NCBI GenBank assembly: GCA_000181795.3
Contig: CM012954.1
Location: 7,224,220 to 7,288,219 of the forward strand
DNA from: Trichinella spiralis
Lineage: Eukaryota > Nematoda > Enoplea > Trichinellida > Trichinellidae
Reading direction: 5' to 3'
DNA length: 64,000 nt
Shown: positions 50,901-61,289 of the stretch, piece by piece
How the letters are laid out: each line of letters begins with the position of its first letter
Position numbering within the stretch: position 1 is the stretch's first letter
Notes under the pieces: model-generated
Told to the model about the DNA's origin: nothing
Seen by the model: the letters and a program-made list of their open reading frames with translations, nothing else
The model's database searches: none
Program-made: the position numbers and the translations under genes

Positions 50901-51711
50901 CAAATATTTCGACCAGCGCAACGTGCAGCCGTGCGTAGCCGCTTTCACCCGCACCACGGACGTGTTCAGTGGCAGCCCAATAATCCGCTACGACAACGAC
51001 GCGGTGGTCGGCTTTGTCATCTACTTGGAAACCCGGCACAACTGGACCACCGACTACGACAAGCTGAAGCATTTCCAAGACGACATCGAATCGACCGTAC
51101 GTCGAGTGTTGGGCGAGTCGAGAACGGCCACACTGAAACGCGGCTGGCCAGTGACCACCGATTCGATGACCACTTCTTGGTATGATTTGCAAAAAGAGTT
51201 GCTGCTCGGCACGCCGACGTCGATCATTCTCAGCATCCTGATCGCGTTCATCGTCGCCGTCTGCGTCACGCGTACTGTAGTTTTGAGCTTTCTCAGCATT
51301 TTGTCCATTTCGGCGGTGATTTTGGACACCATCGCCGTGCTGGTGTTGCTCGGCTGGCGACTGAACGTCGTCGAATCCACGATCATCATCCTCACAATTG
51401 GCCTCTCGTTCGACTACACCCTCCACTATGCGGTCGCTTACAAATTCGCCTCACTCGGCAGCCGCGACGACAAAGTGATGACAGTGCTCAAATATATCGG
51501 TGTGCCGGTGACGTTGTCGGCGTTGACCACCCTTTTGGCCGGCTTGGCCATGCTTCCGTCGAACGTGATGGCCTACACGCAGATCGGCTTTTTCATGATT
51601 CTGATGAGCTTGATCAGTTGGCTCAACTCTAGTCTGTGCTATTTGTCTCTGCTCGCTGTCTGGGGTCCGCAGAGCACCAGTTGTAACTTGCGCAAATGCT
51701 TCAGCAGCTGA
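44916..51711 (+). CDS. Dispatched-like RND transporter (sterol-sensing domain)
   Basis: A 968-residue membrane protein from exons 44916-45001, 45076-45199, 45296-45429, 46905-47002 and 49247-51711, all in phase. Dispatched proteins are twelve-span RND transporters that release lipid-modified Hedgehog using a cation gradient; the C. elegans relatives CHE-14 and PTD-2 act in apical secretion and cuticle. TM1 is at about 32-58. GFETRGTVLSDRVLTWNNL matches the Dispatched signature after TM1. A Cys-rich loop follows, then the sterol-sensing domain at about 346-507 with FFPFMNLLVIVLLIGIGADD carrying the paired Asp of TM4. A second loop follows, then TM7-12 with GLSFDYTLHYAVAYKF, the matching Asp of TM10. 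Both charged motifs are intact, so transport is plausible. The ATG at 44916 follows an in-frame TAA. Exon 5 is 2.46 kb without an intron and GC-rich. Confidence 0.92.
48029..48078 (+). other. Imperfect hairpin in Dispatched-like intron 4
   Basis: GTAGGTTACG at 48029-48038 pairs with CGTAACCTGC at 48069-48078 over ten positions including one G-T wobble; inside it ATGC pairs with GCAT. The total stem is 14 pairs around an 18-base loop. The sequence is GC-richer than the intron around it and is followed by a CT-rich run. Confidence 0.4.
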
Positions 51712-52890
51712 AGTATATACCAGTTCACTCTGCGAGCTCCAACCATCCAACCACAACAACGGCTTTGTATTTCTTCTTCTTCTTCTTCTTAGCTACATCA
51801 TGTATATACATTCTCGATCATATATACTACTTACATGTAACATTTTTTAAAATCAATATGCTTGTACAATACATGTACAGATTAGGTCGTTTCATTGCGT
51901 TTGTTTGTTTTTTATCTTGTTGTTATCGAGCGGTGGTTTTATTTTTTATATTATTTTTTGATATCAAACTGAACATGTTTAGCTTAAACAACCACGAATA
52001 CTTTTTTAAGCAAAGCCATCAACACCAACTGCTAGTGTACAAGTTTTTGAAACGTTTTGCAAAGAGCAAAGCGAAAAGATGTTGCATTACGATAAAACAA
52101 AAAGAGTTGCATTCAAATAAATGTTGTCATGCGATGTTGATGATGCTATTTTTGAAAAGAGCAAAACAGCGAAACTGCGGACTGAAAAATAACAAGGTAA
52201 GATACAGTTTTTAGTACATTTATTGATTTATGCATGATTTTGCTTTCTCCATTGCAAATTCAATCTTTTCAACTTGCTCCTAGACGGACTTTTTTGATTG
52301 CATTCGTCCGTTTCATTTTTCTTTTCCATTTCTTCGGAAAGCAATAATAAATATTTTGTTCAAGTACATTTTCTTGCAGTCCATTATTGTTGTTCTACTG
52401 AAAGAATTTTCCAAATTCGTCATGTCATTCATATTCATGCAATTTTACTACTCTTTTATTGTATCTTTTCTTATTCAACGTTTTCCTGCTTTCTGTTCAA
52501 CGCTCTTATAACAAGATTGAATCAATATTTATGCAAATTTATTAACAATTGAAGTTTTTTTATCAAATTGATGACAAGTTAAATTTTAAGAAATTTTTCA
52601 TTACGAAAAATTATCAACAAGATTTTGTCAACCGGTCAATAGGTCAATAATGATCAATATTTGGAAAAGAACCACAAAAAAGTGTAAAGCGAGTGCATTT
52701 TATTGTTAATGTGAAACCACATGCCAAAGAGAAAACCTGCAAGTACAAACAAGAAAACAATACTTTTTCCACGCAGTTGCCTGTTTGCTCGTAAATTTCA
52801 TTCTCTCTTTCCACTTCAACAGCGACTACGAAAACTTTAAAATGTAAGCTTACTTCTGATTGATGTTATTATTTTTCATTCATATCAGTC
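51712..52890. other. 3' UTR of Dispatched-like gene and spacer
   Basis: Begins with the 3' UTR, with a CTT repeat at 51766-51790 and AATAAA at 52117-52122. The rest, to 52890, is AT-rich and holds no supported gene. Open frames here are hydrophobic or repeat-driven. Confidence 0.55.
52117..52122 (+). terminator. Probable poly(A) signal, Dispatched-like gene
   Basis: AATAAA in TTCAAATAAATG, about 405 nt past the stop codon. Confidence 0.45.
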
Positions 52891-55235
52891 ATGATTGTGC
52901 AAAGTTTGATTTACGTTGTTGCGTCTGTTTTCCAATTTCAGGTACAACTTTCCAATTCAGAGGTGTATATCTCTACCTCTGATGAGGATAATCAAAAAAA
53001 TTCGACTGATAAATATTCACCGGCACAAAACAACAGCACATGGACAGAAATTTTTATCATTGATATGGACGAAAAGTTCTCCTATTTGGGAATGACTTGC
53101 CAGAACAACTCGACCTGTGCAAGCATTCCAAACTCATATTGTACAGATAAATTTACTTGTCAGTGTCGACCAAATTTTTTACCACGTTCCAACAGCGCTT
53201 GTATACTAGGTAATTTGAAGAAATTTCATTTTAAGTTTAAATTTTTTTTCCAATATAATTTTCTGTAGCTCCAACATATGGTCAAATTTGTTCTCCCGAA
53301 CTGTCAACATTTGCATGCCGTCCACCATTTGTATGCAATTCAAACAGCCTTTGCGACTGCCCTCAGTCGCATGAGGTCTTTGCATATGGTTGCTTGAAAC
53401 GTACGTTCATTCATTCATTCATTCATTCATATTGGATTCGTTTTGTTGACATTTTAACTCGAAAAATCTTTATTTCTTTCTATTAAAAGGCTGTCAACCT
53501 GGCTACGTGGCAGTGAAAGAAAAATGTTTCAAAGGTAACGTATAAGTGAACTTCTTATAGAATCAAAATTTTCGTTCAGAACAAAGAAAATCTTTAGTCG
53601 AAGTGTATTTATTACTTTTACTTTGTGCAACACTTAATATCAAAAATGCAATGTTTGAGGAAAGCAGCTAAATGAGAGTTGCGAAGTAAAAGGCCAGTGT
53701 TTGTGCAACTATTGCAATTGCAAAGAGGGCACTTGTCAGTGTATCGAAGGTGCGGAATCGAAGCACAATCTTTGCACATACAGCGGTATTTTATATCAAT
53801 AACGATATTGTAAACTGTTATTTTAAAAATAAGCCCTAATAATTAATACAATAGGAAATTCATGTCTAATTGGCCAACCTGCAGTGGATGAAAATTTTCA
53901 ACTTCTGCGTTGCAGTCCAACTGATGATTGTCCAGAGCATTACATTTGTACTGCTACAAATGAAACGGGCATATGTTGTCCAGGTAATGTGACATTTGCT
54001 ACTGATTTTCATTCATTTTTCTAAACTAGAATAATTCACACACGCACACACACACTTTATAAAATTGCAGCAATCAACTGTCCAGTAGGAGAAGCGCTTT
54101 TGAATTACAGCTGCCATAACTGCCCTTCTGAAACGCATTTCTGTCACGTCACTACATTTGGAGTCAATGATATGTCATTGTGTTGCCCGAAAGGTTTGAT
54201 AAACTTTCACATTGTGATTCAATAGAATTCAGCATAGAACTTTTAGCTTGTCCATCAAAAACACCTGTTTATGTTGGGGGAAAATGTTTTCCAAGTAAGG
54301 TTTATTTGTGTTCGAAATTAGTATTCTATTCACGTTCGTGTAATTTTATTATTGTATTGCTAAATGCTTGTCGCAATTTGTGCAGCTAGAATGTTTGGAC
54401 AAAGCTGTGAACACACAATGCAATGTTCAACTTGGGATGCAATTTGTGAAATCGATGCTGATCATGTTAAAAAGTGCCTTTGCAAGGAAAAGAAATACAA
54501 TAGTAACATCAACGCATGTGTTCGTGGTAAGTGCATTTTGAAATGCTTGCAACTAGCCTAATCTATAAACGCTTTTCCAAAAATTTCCTCAGAAGCACAA
54601 CTAGGTGATTCGTGTAATATAACAGAAGAATGTGTGGAAAATGCAAATATTATCTGTTTGGACGGAAGATGTCAGTGTTATCCTGGCTATATTGCGCAGC
54701 CTGTTCGACAAAACAAATCCGAAGCTTCAAGTTGTTGTATTTTAAGTGAGTTTCGGTCTTTTCAGAATATCATTTTTCAAATTTTCCAAACTCTAGAACC
54801 AGTATGCCCAACAAAGAACGGTTTTCAATATTTGGATCACTTTGTTTTTTGTGAATTTGACGACAATCAGTGCTCTACCAACGAATATTGCCGAATAAAT
54901 GAAATGAGACCAAACGAAACAATTTCTGTGTGTTGTCCAAAGCCAAGTAAGTTTGAGTGGATTTATTCTATTTTAATTTCCAATCATGCAGTCACTCCAA
55001 TCATTAAGCATTGGAAGATTTTGAAGCACTGTGCGCCTACTGGCGCATGCATTTGTACTACGAAAACGAAGAAGAAAAAGAAATATTTCACTGTACGTTG
55101 CAGCATTTCGACGACACTGTCCTCCGGAGGCAAAAAAACGTCTACGCCTCATGCCCACCAGGTTCACACTGCATTTGGAATTATTATAATTCAAGTAACC
55201 TAAACGATGGTTTATGTTGTACCGTACTTGTGTAA
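52891..55235 (+). CDS. Secreted EB-module/lustrin-type cysteine-rich protein
   Basis: A 530-residue protein from eleven exons: 52891-53209, 53269-53400, 53490-53534, 53660-53785, 53855-53983, 54071-54193, 54247-54294, 54386-54526, 54593-54745, 54797-54946, 55009-55235. Every intron is phase 1. The N-terminus MIVQSLIYVVASVF looks like a signal peptide. EB-like modules recur (CQNNSTCASIPNSYC, CEHTMQCSTWDAICE, CNITEECVENANIIC, each followed by a CxC turn), alternating with lustrin-type modules ending in CC (GICCP, SLCCPK, SVCCPK, GLCCTV). There is no C-terminal membrane segment. Many N-glycosylation sites occur. Such proteins are extracellular or cuticle-associated in nematodes; the ligand is unknown. 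The exon 4 acceptor (TTTGAG, 53659) and last acceptor (ATTAAG, 55008) are weaker than the rest and were chosen by phase. The nearby TGCAG at 54991 gives the wrong frame. Confidence 0.85.
53407..53430. repeat. CATT tetranucleotide repeat
   Basis: Six TCAT units a few bases after the exon 2 donor of the cysteine-rich gene. Confidence 0.85.
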
Positions 55236-57111
55236 AACGGAATAACATCACACATTCTCCATATGAATTGTGAATTTTCAAACTTGTATTTGAAGCTTTT
55301 TCTCTAATCTTCTTCTAGTGCTTTTTTGTTTCCAACGAAACTATGTGTTTGCGTAACACCAGTAGACAGATGTTTTTTTGAATGGTAAAACAATACCAGA
55401 GGTATGAAATTAGACATATTTTTTATACGATGATGGTTTATTTGTTTAAACTTAACGGTGATGAATTTGTTTTCAAATTTAATACAGTACATGGTAGTTT
55501 ATTCTTTTTATCATTAATTGAGCAAGACCATGGTTTGCCCTTGCAATTTAAAGATATCACGTCAGAATTGTTTGTTTTGCGGTCGATTGTATTGTTGTTC
55601 GCTCTACTCTATGCAAATTCTTTCATGATAAATAAGTGATTTGTTGAGGAACGTTAGCACGCATTGTTAGTGTACTAATCTATGTTTGAAAGTATCCCGG
55701 AAAGTAAATGTGAAAAATATGAAGAAAATTTTATTCACTGAATGAGCGTTACTCGTATGTTTTGCCGATTTGTTTCTTTTGCACGTAGTAACTTTAGTTA
55801 TTTTCTGTATACATATACATATATAAATGTTACTCTAATTCAGGTTGCAGTACATATATTTTTGCGTATTTGAAGTTGTAGCACGTTCTCAATTTTGTGC
55901 TGTAAACATTACTGGTGGTGAAATTTTTATACCTTTCTTTTTCGTTCTTCTCATGGGATCGTCGACATCATTCATCATTACGTAAGTAATATAAAAATTT
56001 ATTGTTCTTTATGCCTTTACTATTATGAAAAACCATAATTTTGAACAAACGCTCCGTACAATATCTATTTGGCTGTGTTATTTCTATCTCTTCGACATCT
56101 TTTATGAACACCGGGTTTTCAATTCAACAATTCATTAGTACAATCAGCTTTTCATGTATGAGGAAACCACAGTACAGGTTTCAAAAATAGTATCTTATGA
56201 GATTTCCGGCAGAGCCATTCCTACTTTCCTATTTGCAATTCAAATCTTTTTGCAGTGACCATTCTTCAAATGTCGCTTTTGAAACAATCAATAATGAATG
56301 AACAGAAACTGTGATAAGGCTAATTGCAGAAATGCATATGCAGAAATTTACTGTGCTTTCTCAAGAAGAAACCTTTTACAGCTTGCCATCAAATACTTCA
56401 TTAAATAAATTAAAAATTCAAATTCATAAGAAATAAATTAAGCGCTGAAATCAAATTTTCATTATATTTTATCAAGGTATCTAACGTGTAAATTGGAACC
56501 GTGCAGTCGACATTCATACTCTAACATTTTATCGTTAATGTATCATTACTGAGCCAATGAAAGAAAAATTCACCATTTCACAGTAAAATACAGTGATCAA
56601 TTTTATTCCAATGATAAAACTTGATAAAGTAATTAATGTAATTTTATTATTTAAATTATTTTAGATAAAAAGGAAAAATACACGTCTAAAAAATATTGCC
56701 TGATTTGATTTGATGATTAATTATGAGAAAGTGGATTGTGAATATTTCAAAAATACGGTAGTAGGGTTGGTGGAATGTAATTTTCACTTTAGCGCTATTA
56801 ACAACTGTTGATTTTTGAAGCGGTTTTTGCTCAGTTAGTTCTTTGCATGGGAAAAATTCAATTTCATAATTGTTGCCCAAGTTTGTGCTTGTAGAACGTG
56901 AGGCAATTTGATTCGACTCGCGACTTGTGAGCTAATCATTTCGCAAAGTTGCCATTGCTCAGTTGATTAGCTTGTTCAGTTTTTGAAGAAACAAACGCTT
57001 TTCTCAGTTAGCAGATGTAGAAGAACAAATTTGCCACAGTGCTAGGCAAGAACTGATCAATTGGACAATAATTGAACGTAAGGAATTTTTACAAAATGCT
57101 CTGATTTGCGG
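55236..57111. other. Intergenic region
   Basis: AT-rich, no supported gene. An 85-codon frame at 55382-55639 is hydrophobic with no clear start context and is probably chance. Confidence 0.5.
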
Positions 57112-57213
57112 ATGACAAATCAGGCTTGTCGTCTGGATGTCGGTTTCTGCGAGCTGGTCAGCGTTTCAAATAGCCAACGGCAGCTTTTGCAAATCGCCAA
57201 CGCGGACAAGTAG
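57112..57213 (+). CDS. Short upstream ORF before the acidic protein
   Basis: ATG to TAG, 33 residues, containing LDVGFCELVSVSNSQRQLLQ, in GC-richer DNA than its surroundings. It lies about 300 bp before the start of the acidic protein at 57517, so it may be an upstream ORF in the same mRNA, a missed first exon or chance. No family recognised. Confidence 0.25.
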   Translation: MTNQACRLDVGFCELVSVSNSQRQLLQIANADK

Positions 57214-57289
57214 GGCGGCATCGATTGGTTCAACGCAAACGGCAGCAAATTCAATCAAATGGGCGAAAAGCGCATGATTGGGGAGTCGA

Positions 57290-57345
57290 TAAGCAGCACA
57301 GCAGCGGCGGCAGCAGCAGTAGCAGTAGCAGTAACAGCATTAGTT
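57290..57345. repeat. CAG/CAGTAG repeat
   Basis: An interrupted run of CAG, CGG and TAG-containing units. In one frame it reads as poly-Ala/Val, which I take as spurious. Confidence 0.75.
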
Positions 57346-57516
57346 AGCATTAGCTTTATAGCAGAAACAGCGGCTCCGGCAGAGAGGAAAAAGAAATTCA
57401 TAGCCAGGCAAGACAAGCACAAACTGACTGACAAGAGATAGACAGATAGAAAGTTGAGTGAAAAAAAATTATCTGCTTTTTTCTTGTTGCTTTACATCTG
57501 CTTCGGTGATTTGATT

Positions 57517-58395
57517 ATGGTGGTGAGCTTTTCTACGTTGTTCCATTCGTTGCCGAAATGGCGTCCGGGGCGACGACGCCAGCAAAAATGGACCCCAAAG
57601 CTTTCGAAAGATGAACAACAACTGGACTGGCAATATCCCTGGCTGGAGGCAGCTTGTCAAAACACTGTCGAAACTAATCGTTCAGCGTGGCCTCGACAAA
57701 TGAACCACCTTTGGCCGTTTGAACAGAAATTATACGATCCGTTGTACAACGCTTCGATGACAGGAAGTGTGACAAGTTACCGTTCGACAATAAGAACAAA
57801 TCCATGGGTGAGTCCAAAAATTGTTAAAGGAGAACCTGCACCACTTTTGACTGCAAAACAGGCTGGTTCCAGTTCAGAACGGTCCTCCGGATATGGAAGC
57901 AATGATTCAAGTCCTGCTTGTAGTGTTCATTCGCCCAACTGGATTGTACCTCCTCCTCAGGAAGATGTTGCTTTACAGTGCAGTATGTATGAAGACAAAG
58001 CAGTGGACTGCAATGAATTAGATTTTGCTGAATATTACAATGAAGAAGATGAAGATGAAGATGAAGATGTAGAAGATGACGATGAGGATATAAATTATGA
58101 TGATGTAGAAGACAAAATAGCTGGTAATAATTTAGTAGGAAAATGTGGTGATAAGTTTGAAAAAAATGAAATGGACAAAATCGTGCAAAATCACGACACA
58201 TTTGATAAAGTGCGCAATTGTGACAAAAGAGGTTCCACGAATTCAAATATTATGCAACAGTTGAATGAAAAATTACTACAAAACGCAATTCAGCGCGTTC
58301 GGCAAAAAAGAATTCAGAAATTCTACCCTGAAGCTTCACCACTATGCCGAAATCCCGTCAATTTTACTCTTACCACATTTGAAATCTTTCTCTAA
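57517..58395 (+). CDS. Unidentified acidic protein, single exon
   Basis: A 292-residue frame from the first ATG; it is open further upstream but only from non-ATG codons. An N-terminal basic part (KWRPGRRRQQKWTPK) is followed by aromatic, Trp-rich sequence (LDWQYPWLEAACQN, HLWPFEQKLYDPLYN). Next come a Ser cluster with SERSSGYGSNDSSP, an extreme Glu/Asp run at about 175-200, and a C-terminal helix rich in Arg, Lys and Gln (LLQNAIQRVRQKRIQKFYP). The Trp-rich and Ser-rich parts are not simple repeats, so this is probably a real gene. It lacks membrane segments and looks intracellular, possibly nuclear. A donor-like CTGTAAGTTG lies right after the stop, so the real 3' end may differ. AATAAA occurs at 58777-58782. 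I do not recognise the family. Confidence 0.6.
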   Translation: MVVSFSTLFHSLPKWRPGRRRQQKWTPKLSKDEQQLDWQYPWLEAACQNTVETNRSAWPRQMNHLWPFEQKLYDPLYNASMTGSVTSYRSTIRTNPWVSPKIVKGEPAPLLTAKQAGSSSERSSGYGSNDSSPACSVHSPNWIVPPPQEDVALQCSMYEDKAVDCNELDFAEYYNEEDEDEDEDVEDDDEDINYDDVEDKIAGNNLVGKCGDKFEKNEMDKIVQNHDTFDKVRNCDKRGSTNSNIMQQLNEKLLQNAIQRVRQKRIQKFYPEASPLCRNPVNFTLTTFEIFL

Positions 58396-60917
58396 TCTGT
58401 AAGTTGCACGTGTTCAGCTTATTTTAATAATTAAAAATTCAATAACAGAATGAACAATTTTTTGCATCATAAATTGTTAGGCTATTTTTTTCATTCAATT
58501 TTATTCAGTATATCATCGAAGTTAACTGAACTTAATAATTATCAGTCAACCAACCATTGATTTCTTTTTCTTATCCTTTTTTCTCCTTGTGGTTATTGAT
58601 AAGATTGGTTATTATTCTTTTTATTAATGATTTTTTATTAGTCTAAAATGATTTATCACAACAAATTTTTATTATTTTCTATTCCTTATACGGAAATGGT
58701 TTTCAGTTTGAACTCAACCTGATGAGAATTAAGTTTTTCATTTCCTATTTACTTCCCAGGAAAAAAGTACATACTGAATAAATGGCAGTTTTTTATTGGA
58801 ATATTTTAGAAATCAGAAGCCACTAATCAGAGTAATTTAAAGCTATTACAACAAGCAAATATTGTTATTTTTTTAGTTATGCTTTTTAATATGTTACGTT
58901 AACTAACAGCTACTGACACTGTCAGTGAAAGAGGTACAATTAAAATAAATAATTATTTATTTAACATGCGAAATTTGAACAAGCTATGTATGTATACAAT
59001 GAAGCATTATTATTCTACTCTTTCAGTTATAGATATTTCATTATTATTTATATTACTGTTATTATTATTATTATTAAATAAATAACTATTTGATTACAAA
59101 ATTTAAGAAATTGCTTGAAAGAAATAGGAGAGAAAAAAAAATAAAACAAGTTTAGGCTCAAATTATTGCTTAAATGCAAAGGAAGAAAACCTTTCAGCTT
59201 AAAAATTATAGATCAATAATTTCAAAATTCTTTTATTCGTTTATTCATTTTTTTTCACATGCCGATCTCCTGCAGATAGTTGGAAAGCTATTGCATTTAG
59301 GGATTAGCCGAGGCATTCTATATCATATATTAGCTAGCTATAGATAGATAAAGCTGGTCATTAGAGGGTCATTGTTCGAAGAGATGTCGATTCGATTGCA
59401 TCACCAAAAACTAGCGGGAGTCTGCAAAGCTGAACTGACAAGCAAGCTTTCAGACTTAGTATACTAGGGTCGATCAGCTTCAGCGTTCTGGGACTTAGCT
59501 GTGTTTGCATGCAGTTGGTGAATTCCACTCAATGTGAATGCCGATAATGATGCTGCTTATCGAACATTGAACATGTGTCTGAGGTTGTTAGTCTCTGCTG
59601 GCCTATCCCTGAGAGAACGGATGCCGATCCAATGCTCAATGAGACCAACGAGCTTGCATTTACACCAACTAACACGCTTACGCACCAACAGACTGCAATT
59701 AGGCCCAATGCAAATTGTATACATACATACTTACATGCATACTTGTTCGACAGCCCTGATTGACCATTACTGAAATATTCCCCGTTGATTGCTCACAAAC
59801 TGCAATTGTGACATGTAAAATGCATTTTACACTTGTAGCAGTTTAATAGGTGATAAAAAAAATTGCATTTTATACATCAGTGTTAAATTCATACATTTGT
59901 GAAATAAATACAAAGAATGCATCCAATAATGAAAGTAAAGATTTTGTGTAAAAATTTCAGTCAATAATAATTACTTGCTTTGCAGTTTAGCAATAATGAA
60001 TGCATGTCACACTATTATTGTATATAATTGTATGGAAATTATCACTCATAATAAAATAAAATAAAATAAAAAAATGACTCAATAATAACACTAACTAATA
60101 ATTGTAGTAAGTAAATAATAATAATTAGACTGATAATAAATACTGCATTAAATAAAATAAACTTTCAAACTCTATTTATATCATTTGAAATGAATAAATG
60201 AAAACTGAAATTTATTATTAATAATAATGTTTGTATTGAAAATAATTGATTATGCTCTAGAAAAGTGTAAAATTTTGAAAACAATTCATACATATTATTG
60301 TTTCAATTTTCTCAGCTAATTAGCTTCCTAATTATGATAATCAATTGTTATCATAATAGTAATTGGTACTCATATGAGAAACGGTACATTCATTAGAAAT
60401 AGGATGAACAATTTCAACGTGTCAGTTTTTACAACTTCAAATCGAGATTTCAGAAGAAGATTTAAAATTTATCAAGCCTATTTGTTGCATATGCATGCGT
60501 TCTTATTCAGTCGACTAATTCTGACAAAACGTACACAAAAAAATAATACTGATTTCAAAGAAACTGAACTGATTACTTTTTTAATATTTTAATTATTTTT
60601 GATGATTTTCATATTATTTTCAGAACAAAAAGCATCGATTTCGAAGTACAAATTTTAATTTCAAAAGTTAAACATATGAAACAAAAATAAACAAATAAAC
60701 AATAAGCAGAACTTTCTCGATAAAATCATACATTGAACACTTCCTCACTCGCTCTCCCCTTCCGATGTATTTTTCTATAAATATCTGTTTTTTATTAAAA
60801 TTTCAAATGATCAGTTTCGTAATAATGAAAAATAATTGATTTTATCCACTGCAAACATGGCAAAATATTTTAAATAAATGGATACACACAACATAGTAAA
60901 CATCCCGCTGATTTGGC
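58396..60917. other. AT-rich intergenic region
   Basis: Contains a poly(A) signal candidate at 58777-58782 and ATT runs near 59065. A GC-richer block at 59250-59760 has overlapping open frames in two phases but neither starts with ATG or shows a recognisable motif. Confidence 0.5.
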
Positions 60918-61289
60918 ATGGGCGAAGATGCGCAACAGCAAGCCATTGATCTCGAACAGACACAGACTCTCAGCGGTAGCCAGACAGACCGTCGCAAACA
61001 GCACAAGTGGGCAGCTGACCTCTGCCCGAGGCATTCGAGCCTCAATATGCCTTCAATAAGAATAACTAATTCGTCGGAGAATGGAAAGGAGCCAGAATGG
61101 AAAGAGCACTCGGAAACGGAAAACAATTACCGAACGCCCAGCGGATTAAGGCTTCTAGCCCCAACCAGATCCATCGCTTCTACATCTTCATCAAGCAAAA
61201 CAAACATCACCACGACCATTTTATATCAAAAACAAACAAACAACATTCATTACATTTCTAGTAAACATCTAGTAAGCAACAATAAATAA
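60918..61289 (+). CDS. Doubtful ORF, 123 residues
   Basis: An ATG-started frame in a GC-richer island. The product is polar, rich in Gln, Ser and Thr (MGEDAQQQAIDLEQTQT), with a Ser/Lys stretch and no membrane segment. The last 30 codons are AT-rich and could be past a splice site. A minus-strand frame covers half of it, so the coding strand is not certain. No family recognised. Confidence 0.28.
   Translation: MGEDAQQQAIDLEQTQTLSGSQTDRRKQHKWAADLCPRHSSLNMPSIRITNSSENGKEPEWKEHSETENNYRTPSGLRLLAPTRSIASTSSSSKTNITTTILYQKQTNNIHYISSKHLVSNNK

Noticed and set aside
50491-51426. 311-codon minus-strand frame and a 281-codon plus-strand frame over the Dispatched-like exon
   Set aside because: Both are shadows of the GC-rich, strongly conserved Dispatched frame; their products have no membrane pattern or recognisable motif.
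57259-57441. Ala/Val-rich ORF
   Set aside because: Produced by the CAG repeat. A start at this ATG gives only low-complexity sequence.
57824-58246. His/Leu-rich minus-strand frame of 140 codons
   Set aside because: Antisense of the Glu/Asp-rich part of the acidic protein; composition is explained by that.
59534-59773. Overlapping frames of 79 and 62 codons in a GC-richer block
   Set aside because: Neither starts with ATG and no motif is visible; could be part of an unseen exon but cannot be supported.
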